64,000 nucleotides of DNA from an uncultured Acidimicrobiales bacterium (GCA_938038815.1 CALHTF010000003.1:1-64000), one strand, 5' to 3'; positions 17,826 through 26,476 are shown, counted from the stretch's first letter. Numbers and translations: made by a program. The notes: generated from the sequence alone by a model not told the origin.

Positions 17826-20225
17826 GTGTCCCCCCACCTTCGTTTTGTTGCTTTGCGCTCTCTGGTAACCGTTAGTCTCGTCGCTGCCTTGCTGAGCCTC
17901 GGCGCGGTTGCTGCACCCACCGCTGGTGCCGCCGAACTCGATGTTCCGCACACCACGCTCGTGCCGGAGGTCCCTCGCATCGACTTCCCCCAAATTCTTG
18001 ACGGCGACGTGTATGCGGTTGAACAGATCGGCAACTGGATCGTGTCTGGTGGCGACTTCACCCAGATCGAACTCTCCGACGGCACCATCGTCGACCAGCC
18101 GTACCTGGTGGCCTTCGATATCGACACCGGTGAGTTGGTTACGAGCTTCGCCCCGGTCCTCGACGGCCAAGTCTTCGCCATCGCCGAAGGCAACCCCGGT
18201 GAGATTTACCTCGGCGGAGCGTTCAACCGAGTCAACGACAAAGCTCGCCGCAAGCTGGTCAAGCTCCACAGCGACGGCAACGTTGTTTCGGGTTGGGTAG
18301 CCCACGCGAGTTCAGCAGTGCACGACATCGACATCACCGATACGGGCCGACTCTTCGTTGGCGGATCGTTCAAGAAGCTCGACGGCGCCGACGTTGAAGT
18401 CGTCGGCGAGGTCGACCCAACCAACGGTCAGGTCATCGCCGACTTCTCTTTCGACTTTGAGGGTGAAGGTGGCTGGTTCTCGGGCGGTCAGTCGACTCGC
18501 CACGTCGAGGCGTTGCCCGGCGGCAACGAACTGCTCGTCGTGCACTCGGCCGAATCGATCGACGGCAACCTGCGCAAGGCAGCTGCGATCTTTGACATCT
18601 CTGACCAACAAAACCCTGTCCTGAGCAACTACTCGATCAACGCCTTCTTCGAGGGGGCTCGGTACGGAGCACTTCCGACCAACGGCGACCTCTCCCCCGA
18701 CGGCTCGTTCTTCGCTATCAGCACCAGCATCGGCGACAACCCGCCGTGGCACGACATGATCCTCACCTTCCCGACCGGTGACCAGCCCGACACGATGCCG
18801 ATGTGGACCCACGCCATGCGCGACTCGGTCTTCGCGGTCGGCGTCTCCAACAACGCCGTGTACGCCGGAGGCCACTTCTGCCACGTCGACGACGGCCCAG
18901 GCGAAACCGTCGAAGGAAACTTCACCGACGTCCGGTGCAGTGGCATCTTCCGCTCCGACGGTATCTATCGCTGGCAGATCGCAGCGCTCGACGTCGCCGA
19001 CGGCACCCCGCTCAACTGGGATCCAGGCTCGAGCGCCGGACGAGGCGTCCAAGAACTCACCGTTACCGACCGAGGCCTGCTCGTCGGCCACGACGGCGTG
19101 CGCCTCGGCGGCCGCAACGTTGGCCGCACCGGGTTCTTCGACTTCGGCGCCGCATCGCTCGACAACCAAGCACCGGTTGTTGGCATCGAGACGCCGACGG
19201 CGGGCGAGGTTGTCGAGAGCCCGTTCACCGTCAGCGGCACCACCTCGGACAACCAGCGAGTTCTGTCGGTCAAGGTTCGCCTCCAGAGCAACACCACCGG
19301 CCAGTGGCTCCAGGGCGACGCCACGTTGGGCGCCACCGCCTATGACTTCACCGTCCCGGTGAACACGCACCCGGGTGTTGTTACTCCGTGGAGCATCGAC
19401 ATCGTCGCTCCCGACGACCAGTTCCGAGTCGAGGCTCGGGCCATCGACTCGGCCGGGCTGGTCTCAAACCAACCGCAGTTCAGCTTTGGTGTTGGCATGA
19501 TTCCCCACCCGACCTGCGTCGCCTCGGTCACCGCCGATGGCGCCGTGGCGTTGACCTGGACCGCCCTCGACGGCGAAGACACGTACTCGGTTCGACGCGA
19601 TGGCAACTTCTTGGCCAGCACCGGTCAGACCTCCTACACCGACACTGCGCCGATTGCCGGCGCCACGCACGACTACCTCATCCGAAGCTTCGATGGCGGC
19701 GTCACCACCGACCTGGACTGTGGCTCGGTCACCATCGATGCCGAACCTGCACCGACCTGCACCCTGGCCCTTGAGGCCGACGGTTCGGTGCGAGCCGAGT
19801 GGACCGCAGTTCCCGGCGAGGACACCTACATCATCCGCCGTAACGGTGCGTTCTACGGAGCGGTAATCAACCAGCTCACCTACACCGACACCGAGCCGGC
19901 CGAGGGCACGAACACCTACGTCATCCGCTCGACTCAGGGCGGCGTGCAGACCAACACCGAGTGCGGCGAGATCACCATCGATCCCCCAGCCGCCCCGACC
20001 TGCACCCTTACCGCCCAGGCCGATGGCACCGTCTTGATCTCGTGGTCCGCGCTCGAGGGCGAAGACAAATACTTCGTTCGCCGAGACGGCAACTTTGTCG
20101 CTGCGGTGCTGAACAACACCAGCTACGTCGACGCACCCGAACCCGGCACCTCCAGCTACGTGATCCGCAGCTTCCGTCAGGGGGTCGGCCAGACCGATGT
20201 CGACTGTGGAGCCATCACGCTCTAA
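17826..20225 (+). CDS. Large secreted beta-propeller protein with Ig-like and repeated C-terminal domains
   Basis: A protein of 799 residues that is exported (signal peptide VALRSLVTVSLVAALLSLGA, cleavage near AGA-AEL). The first half has recurring blades with FVGGSFKKLDG, YLGGAFNRVND and YAGGHFCHVDD, as in DUF5122/delta-60-type beta-propellers. An Ig-like module follows (APVVGIETPTAG), then three copies of an approximately 80-residue fibronectin-like repeat beginning PTC and containing GEDTY/KxVRR. No sortase signal or C-terminal membrane helix is seen, so it is probably released. The ORF track starts at 17760. GTG at 17826 is preferred because AAGGA lies 6 nt upstream and it gives a normal signal peptide. 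Its stop overlaps the truA stop by 4 nt. Confidence 0.82.
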   Translation: MSPHLRFVALRSLVTVSLVAALLSLGAVAAPTAGAAELDVPHTTLVPEVPRIDFPQILDGDVYAVEQIGNWIVSGGDFTQIELSDGTIVDQPYLVAFDIDTGELVTSFAPVLDGQVFAIAEGNPGEIYLGGAFNRVNDKARRKLVKLHSDGNVVSGWVAHASSAVHDIDITDTGRLFVGGSFKKLDGADVEVVGEVDPTNGQVIADFSFDFEGEGGWFSGGQSTRHVEALPGGNELLVVHSAESIDGNLRKAAAIFDISDQQNPVLSNYSINAFFEGARYGALPTNGDLSPDGSFFAISTSIGDNPPWHDMILTFPTGDQPDTMPMWTHAMRDSVFAVGVSNNAVYAGGHFCHVDDGPGETVEGNFTDVRCSGIFRSDGIYRWQIAALDVADGTPLNWDPGSSAGRGVQELTVTDRGLLVGHDGVRLGGRNVGRTGFFDFGAASLDNQAPVVGIETPTAGEVVESPFTVSGTTSDNQRVLSVKVRLQSNTTGQWLQGDATLGATAYDFTVPVNTHPGVVTPWSIDIVAPDDQFRVEARAIDSAGLVSNQPQFSFGVGMIPHPTCVASVTADGAVALTWTALDGEDTYSVRRDGNFLASTGQTSYTDTAPIAGATHDYLIRSFDGGVTTDLDCGSVTIDAEPAPTCTLALEADGSVRAEWTAVPGEDTYIIRRNGAFYGAVINQLTYTDTEPAEGTNTYVIRSTQGGVQTNTECGEITIDPPAAPTCTLTAQADGTVLISWSALEGEDKYFVRRDGNFVAAVLNNTSYVDAPEPGTSSYVIRSFRQGVGQTDVDCGAITL

Positions 20226-21043
20226 CGATCGGCGGCGTCGGGTTCGTCGTAACCCACGTGCCACAACGTGAGCCCTTGAGGCGGCGCAACCTGACCGGCC
20301 TTGGTGCGGTCCTTGGCGTCGAGCATCGTCTTGACGTCGGCGACGGTGAACTTTCCGTGACCGACATCAACCATCGTGCCGACGATCGCTCGAACCATCT
20401 GCTGGCAGAACGACGACGCCGAGATTTCAAACAGCAGCGTGCCTTCGTCCTCGACCGACCACTGCGCGGAAAGTAGTCGGCGTACTCGTGACTTAATCTC
20501 GCCCTCGGCGTTGGTTTGTTTCCGACAGAAGCTGGTGAAGTCGTGCTCGCCGAGCAACGGGGTGATCGCCGCCTGCATCGCCCGCAGGTCGAGCGGCTTA
20601 GGCACCAGCCAGGTCGCCCCGTGTAGGAACGGATTGGGAACGTCTTGGTTCAAGATCCGGTAGCGATAGCTTCTCGACGTCGCGCCGAAGCGAGCATCGA
20701 AGTCGGGAGCGGCCTCAGCAATTGCGCGGATCACGATGTGCGGGCGACACATCTTGTTCAGCGACTTCGCCAGCGCGACCAGGTCGGTCCCGCGGCGAAC
20801 GTCGCAGCTGACCACCTGGCCCCAACCGTGCACCCCACGGTCGGTGCGCCCGGCGCATACCAACGTCAGTTCGTGCCCGAGAACCTTCTCGGCGGCGAGA
20901 CGGATCGTGCCCGCCACGGTCGTCACGCCAACGTTCTCAGCAAATCCCCGGAATGGTGCGCCGTCGTAAGCAACCAGCATCCGCACGCGGGTGAGTTCAC
21001 CGGGGGTCTCGGCGAAGTTGACGTGCGGATCAAACAAACTCAC
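20222..21043 (-). CDS. truA: tRNA pseudouridine(38-40) synthase TruA
   Basis: TruA makes pseudouridine at positions 38-40 of the tRNA anticodon arm. Its signature CAGRTDRGVHGWGQVVSC carries the catalytic Asp. SRSYRYRIL, GEHDFTSFCR and SSFCQQMVRAIVG are also typical. The ORF is open to a TTG at 21079; I prefer the GTG at 21043 (VSLFDPHVNF), with moderate certainty because neither has a strong ribosome binding site. TruA after the rplQ end of the alpha operon is a common order. Here a secreted-protein gene and a terminator hairpin separate them. Confidence 0.93.
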   Translation of the reverse strand: MSLFDPHVNFAETPGELTRVRMLVAYDGAPFRGFAENVGVTTVAGTIRLAAEKVLGHELTLVCAGRTDRGVHGWGQVVSCDVRRGTDLVALAKSLNKMCRPHIVIRAIAEAAPDFDARFGATSRSYRYRILNQDVPNPFLHGATWLVPKPLDLRAMQAAITPLLGEHDFTSFCRKQTNAEGEIKSRVRRLLSAQWSVEDEGTLLFEISASSFCQQMVRAIVGTMVDVGHGKFTVADVKTMLDAKDRTKAGQVAPPQGLTLWHVGYDEPDAADR

Positions 21044-21098
21044 CCCGCCAGTGTCGCTACCGGGTGCCGCGACCGACAAGCCCGCCTAGCGCCAACCG

Positions 21099-22007
21099 CT
21101 AGATCGGTTCGATGGGCGGCACCGTTCCGCAGAAGTACAACGGTCCACCACCAAAGGCAGGGGTGCGTTTGACGCACAGATCGAGCGGTTCGGTGTTGTC
21201 GGCCACCGCAAGGAAGTGAATCATTCCCAGACCCGGGATCGGACCATCACCAAAGATGGAACTGCTCTCGCCAATGTGAAGCCACAGGTCATCGGTGGTA
21301 TCGGCCGTGAGCGTCCAGTAGGTGACGCCGTTAGACACCGTCGACCCAACCGAGCACTCGATCGGGCCGGGAACCACCCCACAGGTCGTCTGTGGGCCAT
21401 CGATTGACGTCGCCACGTTCATGGTCAACGGCACCGTGTTGGTGTGGGGTTGGGTGAAGTACATGGTGCCCAAGCCGCCGCCGAACGGGCCGTCGGCACT
21501 GCCTTCGTAGACGCCGTTGATCCACAGGTGGTGAGGTTCGGTCGAATTGATAAGGACCGACCAGTAGAAGTTAATGCCTATACCGGGTGCCCAGTTGCCC
21601 ACCGAGCAATCGATGGGTTCGTCGTCGCAGTTCGATGTGGTCTCGGCGTCGCACGATTCGGTGGTGGACGTGCTGCCAATAACCGTGTCATTCCCGTCGC
21701 CGCCGATGATCGTGACGAGTTCGCCAGCACCGGTAGCGATCACGTCGTTCACGCAGATCGTGTCGTCGCCACTGCCGGCATCGACGGTGACTGGACCGTT
21801 GGCGATAACGATCACATCGTTACCTTCGGTGGCGGTGTAACTCGATCCACCGGCGGGATCTTCCGCGGCGTCAAAGCCGTAGCCGTGGGTCGCAGCAACG
21901 CCGGCGCACTCGGTCAGGGCCGCCGAGTTCGAAAGGGTCGACGGGTCGTACTCACAGGCCGAACCCACCAAAGCCAACAAGATCAACCGAACAAAGAAAC
22001 GCCGCAT
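21099..22007 (-). CDS. Secreted RTX-like calcium-binding repeat protein of unknown function
   Basis: A 302-residue protein with an N-terminal signal segment (RRFFVRLILLALVGSAC); the Cys is only a weak lipobox. Residues of about 60-110 contain glycine/aspartate-rich nonapeptides such as AGSGDDTIC and GGDGNDTVIG, which in RTX proteins bind calcium and fold into a beta-roll. The rest holds two similar Cys-containing segments (PIDCSVG and PIECSVG), suggesting an internal duplication. The start is ATG at 22007. It sits between rplQ and truA on the same strand, but a hairpin upstream makes separate expression likely. No enzymatic function is visible. Confidence 0.7.
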   Translation of the reverse strand: MRRFFVRLILLALVGSACEYDPSTLSNSAALTECAGVAATHGYGFDAAEDPAGGSSYTATEGNDVIVIANGPVTVDAGSGDDTICVNDVIATGAGELVTIIGGDGNDTVIGSTSTTESCDAETTSNCDDEPIDCSVGNWAPGIGINFYWSVLINSTEPHHLWINGVYEGSADGPFGGGLGTMYFTQPHTNTVPLTMNVATSIDGPQTTCGVVPGPIECSVGSTVSNGVTYWTLTADTTDDLWLHIGESSSIFGDGPIPGLGMIHFLAVADNTEPLDLCVKRTPAFGGGPLYFCGTVPPIEPI

Positions 22008-22047
22008 GAACCAAACGCTACTCGCGGGCCCCGGTGGACCAAAACGT

Positions 22048-22080
22048 ACAAACCCCCTGGCCAGCGGCCAGAGGGTTTGT
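22048..22080 (-). terminator. Intrinsic-type terminator at the end of the alpha operon
   Basis: Downstream of the rplQ stop the minus strand has ACAAACCCTCTGGCC, loop GCT, then GGCCAGGGGGTTTGT, a 15-bp stem with one mismatch, followed by ACGTTTTGG. It separates rplQ from the secreted-protein gene. Confidence 0.6.
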
Positions 22081-22108
22081 CACTTGCGTTTTTCCTTGCG
22101 CCGAAGCT

Positions 22109-22462
22109 CTAGACCAATTCGATCCGAGCCATTGGCGCCTTGTCGCCGGGGCGAGGCCCGAGCTTCAAGATGCGGGTGTAACCACCCGGCCGGTCGGCGT
22201 ATCGGGGACCGATCTCATCAAAGAGTTTCGATGCCATTTCGCGGTCACCGAGAAACTTCACGACCTGGCGATGGTTATGAACATCACCCTTCTTGGCCTT
22301 GGTGATCATCTTCTCGGCGATCGGCCGCATTGCCTTGGCTTTTGCCTCGGTGGTGACGATTCCTTCAGCGGCGATGAGCGACGCTACAAGGTTGGCCATC
22401 ATCGATTTTTGATGGGCTGAGCTGCCGCCGAAGCGGCGGCCTTTCTTTGGACGTGCTGGCAT
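22109..22462 (-). CDS. rplQ: 50S ribosomal protein L17
   Basis: A 117-residue L17 (KGRRFGGSSAHQKSMMANL, then RPGGYTRILKLGPRPGD and the terminal ARIELV). It starts at ATG 22462, 3 nt after rpoA, as the last gene of the alpha operon, and is followed by a terminator hairpin. It lacks the long C-terminal tail found in some actinobacterial L17 proteins. Confidence 0.97.
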   Translation of the reverse strand: MPARPKKGRRFGGSSAHQKSMMANLVASLIAAEGIVTTEAKAKAMRPIAEKMITKAKKGDVHNHRQVVKFLGDREMASKLFDEIGPRYADRPGGYTRILKLGPRPGDKAPMARIELV

Positions 22463-22465
22463 GAA

Positions 22466-23404
22466 TCAATCCCTCGACCGAAGTGAGAGGCCACGCTCGT
22501 CAAGCTTGACGATGACTTCGTCGAGCGACTTCTGACCAAAGTTGGTAATGGCAAGCAGGTCGTCCTCGGTCTTTTCGAGGAGTTCACCCACGCTGTTGAC
22601 CTGGGCCCGCTTGAGGCAGTTTCGGGGACGCTCGGAGAGTTCGAGGTCCTCGATCGGCAGATCAAGATCGGGCGAACCGGCAGGAGCCTGAGCAACCTCA
22701 CCAAGTTCGAGACCCTGAGGCTCGTCGCTCATCTCTTCGACAAGCTGCACGAGCGTGCGCAAGGTTGCGCCAGCCGAAGCCAAGGCTTCTTGGGGGCTGA
22801 TCGATCCATCGGTCTGGATTTCGAGGGTCAACAGATCAAAGTCCGACGACTGCTCGACCCGGGTCGGCTCAACGCTGACCGCAACGCGACGCACCGGCGA
22901 GAAGATCGCATCGATCGGGATAACACCGATCGTGGGGTTCTCGATCGCCCGTTGCGACGAAACGTAGCCCCGGCCGCGGTCGACGGTGAGGTCGATGGCC
23001 AGGCGGCCCTTGGAGTTCAAGGTGGCGATCGGCAGATCCGGATTCAGGATCTCGATGTCGCTGTGCTCGGCGATGTCGCCCGCGGTGACATCAGCAGCAC
23101 CACGTACGTCAAGACGCAGGGTCACCGGCTCATCGGAGTGGCTGCGGACAACGACGTCCTTGAGCGCCAAGATGATGTCGGTAACGTCTTCGGTGACGCC
23201 CGCGATCGTGTCGAACTCATGCAGTGCATCGTCGAAACGGACCTGGGTGATTGCCGAACCCGGTACCGACGACAAGAGCGTGCGGCGGAGCGAGTTACCA
23301 ATGGTGTAGCCGAAGCCGGGTTCGAGTGGGCCCACTGCAAATGACTGCAGGTTGCCCGACTCTTCGCCAACCGCTTCGACCGTCGGACGCTGAATCGTCA
23401 GCAT
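22466..23404 (-). CDS. rpoA: DNA-directed RNA polymerase subunit alpha
   Basis: The 312-residue alpha subunit nucleates RNA polymerase assembly. The N-terminal domain shows EPGFGYTIGNSLRRTLLSS and KGRLAIDLTVDRGRGYV. The C-terminal helix-hairpin-helix domain, which contacts UP elements and activators, shows ELSERPRNCLKRAQVNSVGELL. The start is ATG at 23404. It follows rpsD after a 110-nt spacer with a hairpin, which is unusual among the otherwise tightly packed genes here. Confidence 0.97.
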   Translation of the reverse strand: MLTIQRPTVEAVGEESGNLQSFAVGPLEPGFGYTIGNSLRRTLLSSVPGSAITQVRFDDALHEFDTIAGVTEDVTDIILALKDVVVRSHSDEPVTLRLDVRGAADVTAGDIAEHSDIEILNPDLPIATLNSKGRLAIDLTVDRGRGYVSSQRAIENPTIGVIPIDAIFSPVRRVAVSVEPTRVEQSSDFDLLTLEIQTDGSISPQEALASAGATLRTLVQLVEEMSDEPQGLELGEVAQAPAGSPDLDLPIEDLELSERPRNCLKRAQVNSVGELLEKTEDDLLAITNFGQKSLDEVIVKLDERGLSLRSRD

Positions 23405-23489
23405 GTTTTCTCCTCGGAACTTCGAAGTCGATCCCCGAAATGGGGGGTGTTACTGGATAGGGAAATGACAGCGCGGAGCTGCCGGACAC

Positions 23490-23507
23490 TCTTGGCCAAA
23501 GCCAAGA
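23490..23507 (-). promoter_or_regulatory. Hairpin in the rpsD-rpoA spacer
   Basis: TCTTGGC, loop CAAA (plus strand), GCCAAGA is a perfect 7-bp stem 8 nt after the rpsD stop. It could adjust the ratio of rpoA-rplQ to the upstream ribosomal genes by processing or partial termination. No U-tract follows, so full termination is unlikely. Confidence 0.4.
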
Positions 23508-23514
23508 AGCGATT

Positions 23515-24132
23515 TTACTTGGAGTAGAGCTCGACGATGAGCTGTTCGCGCACCGGTACGTCGATGTGCTCGCGCAAGGGAAGGTCTCGGATGGTGGCCG
23601 AGAAGCCGTTATCGCCCATGTCGATCCAGGCCGGAGCTTGGCGGTCGAGCACGTCGATGTTCCACTGGATCATCACCATCTCGCGAGACTTGGTCTTGAG
23701 CGTGACGACATCGTCTTTGCGGACCCGGTAGCTGGGCACGTTTACCCGGCGACCGTTGACCTCGATGTGGCCGTGGCTGGTGATCTGGCGGGCCTGCGGG
23801 CGAGTTGCTGCCCAGCCAGCGCGGTACACGACGTTGTCGAGGCGAAGCTCGAGGTACCGAAGCATGTTCTCGCCGGTCACGCCTTCGCGACGGTTGGCCT
23901 CTTCGTAGATGTTGCGGAACTGACGCTCGGTCAGGCCGTAGCTAAAACGAGCCTTTTGTTTTTCTTGAAGCTGAAGCAAGTATTCGCTGACGTTGCCCCG
24001 GCGACGGGTACGACCGTGCTCACCTGGCGGGTAGGGGCGCTTGTCCAGTGCGGCGTTCTCGCCCTTGGTTCCCCAGATGTTGGTGCCAAGACGACGCGAA
24101 ACACGTGCCTTTGGTCCGATGTAACGAGACAT
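23515..24132 (-). CDS. rpsD: 30S ribosomal protein S4
   Basis: A 205-residue S4 with RYIGPKARVSRRLG, the S4 RNA-binding motif LRLDNVVYRAGWAATRPQARQI and GHIEVNGRRVNVPSY. It has no N-terminal four-Cys cluster, so it is the zinc-independent form. It is an assembly-initiating protein and in many bacteria the translational repressor of the alpha operon. The start is ATG at 24132, 3 nt after rpsK. Confidence 0.97.
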   Translation of the reverse strand: MSRYIGPKARVSRRLGTNIWGTKGENAALDKRPYPPGEHGRTRRRGNVSEYLLQLQEKQKARFSYGLTERQFRNIYEEANRREGVTGENMLRYLELRLDNVVYRAGWAATRPQARQITSHGHIEVNGRRVNVPSYRVRKDDVVTLKTKSREMVMIQWNIDVLDRQAPAWIDMGDNGFSATIRDLPLREHIDVPVREQLIVELYSK

Positions 24133-24135
24133 AAA

Positions 24136-24534
24136 TCAAACCCTCCGACGCTTGGGCGGGCGGCAGCCGTTGTGCGGAATCGGGGTCACATCTTTGATGC
24201 CCGTGACCTCGATGCCGGTGTTCTGAATAGAGCGGATTGCGGTTTCGCGGCCCGAACCAGGGCCCTTGACCTGGACGTCAACTTTGCGCACCCCGTGTTC
24301 CATGGCGTCGCGTGCGGCCTTTTCGGCGGCGAGCTGCGCAGCGTAGGGGGTCGACTTACGCGATCCCTTGAAACCAACGTTGCCGGCCGATGCCCACGAC
24401 AACACGTTGCCCTGCTGATCGGTGATGGCGATGATCGTGTTGTTGAACGAACTCTTGATGTGAGCCACACCGTGGCTGACGTTCTTGCGTTCCTTCTTGC
24501 GGGGCCGACGGCCTCCCGCTGATGGCTTCGCCAC
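24136..24534 (-). CDS. rpsK: 30S ribosomal protein S11
   Basis: A 132-residue S11 ([35 protein letters not shown] and the C-terminal [15 protein letters not shown]). It starts at GTG 24534, sharing one base with the rpsM stop (TAGTG), so the two are coupled. It forms part of the platform around the E site. Confidence 0.97.
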   Translation of the reverse strand: MAKPSAGGRRPRKKERKNVSHGVAHIKSSFNNTIIAITDQQGNVLSWASAGNVGFKGSRKSTPYAAQLAAEKAARDAMEHGVRKVDVQVKGPGSGRETAIRSIQNTGIEVTGIKDVTPIPHNGCRPPKRRRV

Positions 24535-24911
24535 TACTTCACAACCTTCTTCTTGCCGGCCACAGTCTTCTTTGGGCCCTTACGGGTACGAGCGTTGGTG
24601 TGGGTGCGTTGACCCCGCACCGGAAGACCACGGCGATGCCGCAGGCCTTGGTAGCAACCAATTTCCATCTTGCGCTTGATGTCTTGGCTCACTTCGCGCC
24701 GCAGGTCGCCCTCGACCTTGAGGTGCTCTTCAATCCACGCACGGATCTTGACGATCTCGTCGTCGGTGAGGTCCTTGACCCGGGTCGTCTTGTCGATCCC
24801 GGACTCGGTCAAGATGTCGTTCGACGTCTTGCGGCCGATGCCGTAGATGTAAGTGAGGGAGATCTCCACCCGCTTTTCGCGAGGGATATCAACACCGGAA
24901 ATACGTGCCAT
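24534..24911 (-). CDS. rpsM: 30S ribosomal protein S13
   Basis: A 125-residue S13 with [29 protein letters not shown] and [19 protein letters not shown]. It starts at ATG 24911, about 10 nt after rpmJ. S13 contacts the P-site tRNA and the large subunit bridge. Confidence 0.97.
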   Translation of the reverse strand: MARISGVDIPREKRVEISLTYIYGIGRKTSNDILTESGIDKTTRVKDLTDDEIVKIRAWIEEHLKVEGDLRREVSQDIKRKMEIGCYQGLRHRRGLPVRGQRTHTNARTRKGPKKTVAGKKKVVK

Positions 24912-24921
24912 GTTGGTTCTT

Positions 24922-25035
24922 TCAGCCTTGCCGTTGCTTGTGGCGTGGGTTGGTGCAGATAACGCGGACGCGTCCGTGGCGACGGATCACCTTGCAGTTA
25001 TCGCAGATTTTTTTGACGCTTGGTCGTACCTTCAT
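24922..25035 (-). CDS. rpmJ: 50S ribosomal protein L36 (absent from the ORF track)
   Basis: Read on the minus strand, the gap between infA and rpsM encodes a 37-residue protein starting [19 protein letters not shown] and ending NPRHKQRQG. This is L36 of the zinc-binding type, with the CxxC, Cys and His ligands present. The start is ATG at 25035 and the stop is TGA at 24922. Order infA-rpmJ-rpsM is standard. Confidence 0.96.
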   Translation of the reverse strand: MKVRPSVKKICDNCKVIRRHGRVRVICTNPRHKQRQG

Positions 25036-25126
25036 CGCACGGCCTTCTGTGAGAAATTACGGACGAACCAACCTGCTTGGTTGGTTCGGGGCGGACTAGT
25101 GAACCAGTCCTGGGACTTCGTTTGAC

Positions 25127-25351
25127 TTACTTGTACCGGTAGGTGATCCGGCCACGCTGTAGGTCATAGGGGGTCAGCTCAACTTGGACACGATCTCCAG
25201 GCAGGATGCGAATGTAGTGCATCCGCATCTTTCCAGATATGTGGGCCAATACTTCGTGGCCGTTTTCAAGCTCGACCCGGAACATTGCGTTGGGCAATGA
25301 TTCGGTAACCGAACCTTCGAGAACGATCGCATCTTCCTTGGGCTTTGGCAG
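25127..25351 (-). CDS. infA: Translation initiation factor IF-1, apparently with a CTG start
   Basis: A protein of 74 residues if it starts where IF-1 homology begins ([49 protein letters not shown]). The codon there is CTG (25351-25349), and a perfect AGGAGG lies 8 nt upstream. The only other in-frame start is TTG at 25396, which would add 15 unrelated residues ([15 protein letters not shown]) and put the AGGAGG inside the gene. IF-1 binds the A site of the 30S subunit during initiation. A near-cognate start could let initiation factors regulate this gene, as the AUU start does for infC. Confidence 0.85.
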   Translation of the reverse strand: MPKPKEDAIVLEGSVTESLPNAMFRVELENGHEVLAHISGKMRMHYIRILPGDRVQVELTPYDLQRGRITYRYK

Positions 25352-25359
25352 TGTGCCAA

Positions 25360-25365
25360 CCTCCT
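25360..25365 (-). promoter_or_regulatory. Strong ribosome binding site deciding the infA start
   Basis: AGGAGG on the minus strand, 8 nt before the CTG codon at 25351. A TTG in the spacer (25359-25357) is out of frame with IF-1, so it cannot be the start. Confidence 0.7.
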
Positions 25366-25545
25366 GGTGGTAACAATAAGTAGGGCCAACCGGCAACGAA
25401 GTGCGCGGTTGGGCCAGCGATTCAATCTACAGCCCCTAAGAGGCCTCACCAACTCGCGCGCCACTTTGCAGCGGTTACAGCATGATTGCGGTTTTTCGCC
25501 CTTTTGCCCCACCAGCCCCAAACGGCGATGAAGTAGTCGACCATG

Positions 25546-25559
25546 TGAGCACGTGTTCA
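25546..25559 (+). promoter_or_regulatory. Near-palindrome upstream of the MerR gene (possible operator)
   Basis: TGAGCACGTGTTCA is symmetric in 12 of 14 positions around CACGTG and ends 28 nt before the MerR start codon. A TAnnnT box, TACGTT at 25575-25580, lies 7 nt before the ATG, so transcription may start at the start codon, and the palindrome would cover the promoter upstream region. Autoregulation is inference. Confidence 0.4.
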
Positions 25560-25587
25560 TGAGGTATCTAGTGGTACGTTACGTCCA

Positions 25588-26361
25588 ATGAGCACCAACG
25601 CCGAGCGTTCAAATGACCAGCCAGCGGTCGACAAAGCGGAGATGACGATCGACGAAGTCGCCCGCGATGCGGAGATCCCTGTCTCAACCGTGCGGATGTA
25701 TCAGAACAAGGGCTTGTTGCACCCTCCCGAAAAACGGGGGCGGGTCGGGTACTACGGCCCCAACCATCGCGATCGATTGCGCCTCATCGCTCACCTGCAG
25801 GATCGCGGCTTCTCCCTGGCCGCTATCAAGGATTCGCTGGACTCGTGGCAACAAGGTAGATCGCTGAATCACCTGCTCGGCGTCGGCGATATCGCCCCGG
25901 AGATGGAACGCGAATCTGTCGACCTATCGGCCGCAGACATGGCCGAGCACTTCGCCGGGATCGAACTCACCCAAGGCGACCTCCAACGAGCAGCATCACT
26001 TGGACTCCTCGAACTGAACGGCTCGGGAGTGACCGTTTCGAATCGAGCACTTCTCGGTGTCGGGCCCGAGGTTGCCCGACTCGGCGTGCCGCTCGCCCGC
26101 ATCCTCGACGAGTACGAAGCGTTGCATGGTTCGGTCGCCCAAATCGCCGAGCGGTTCCGCCAAGTTTTTGACGAAAACATGTGGCAGCCATTCGTCGAGC
26201 GAGGGATGCCGGCTGAGGAGATCGGCGAGATAACCAGCAGCGCGGCAAAACTCACCGAGCTAGCCACCGCGGTGATCACCGCCGAACTCCATCAACGATT
26301 CGCGGAATTCACCGAGAGCTACGTCGAGTCGGCAACCAACTCATCGGCGCAGCCACGATGA
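25588..26361 (+). CDS. MerR family transcriptional regulator
   Basis: A 257-residue protein. Residues of about 18-90 are a MerR winged helix (TIDEVARDAEIPVSTVRMYQNKGLL, GYYGPNHRDRLRLIAHLQDRGFSLAAI). The C-terminal part of about 160 residues is unusually long, helical, and without recognisable metal-binding Cys clusters or a drug-binding GyrI-like domain. The start is ATG at 25588 with no Shine-Dalgarno, compatible with a leaderless message. It lies upstream of a two-component system on the same strand, between infA and adk. The effector is unknown. Confidence 0.88.
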   Translation: MSTNAERSNDQPAVDKAEMTIDEVARDAEIPVSTVRMYQNKGLLHPPEKRGRVGYYGPNHRDRLRLIAHLQDRGFSLAAIKDSLDSWQQGRSLNHLLGVGDIAPEMERESVDLSAADMAEHFAGIELTQGDLQRAASLGLLELNGSGVTVSNRALLGVGPEVARLGVPLARILDEYEALHGSVAQIAERFRQVFDENMWQPFVERGMPAEEIGEITSSAAKLTELATAVITAELHQRFAEFTESYVESATNSSAQPR

Positions 26362-26476
26362 AGCCTGTTCGTTCTCTGCACAAGACCTACACAACTGGCC
26401 CAGAACTTCTTCACCAAGGCCGATTCGCCATCCGTACTCTTGGACAGTGCCGCCACATCAGCTACAGGAGTCTTGA

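Noticed and set aside
17496-18305. Long N-terminal extension of the rplM ORF
   Set aside because: The extension has no L13 homology and overlaps the promoter region and the divergent secreted-protein gene; the GTG at 17495 matches the family start.
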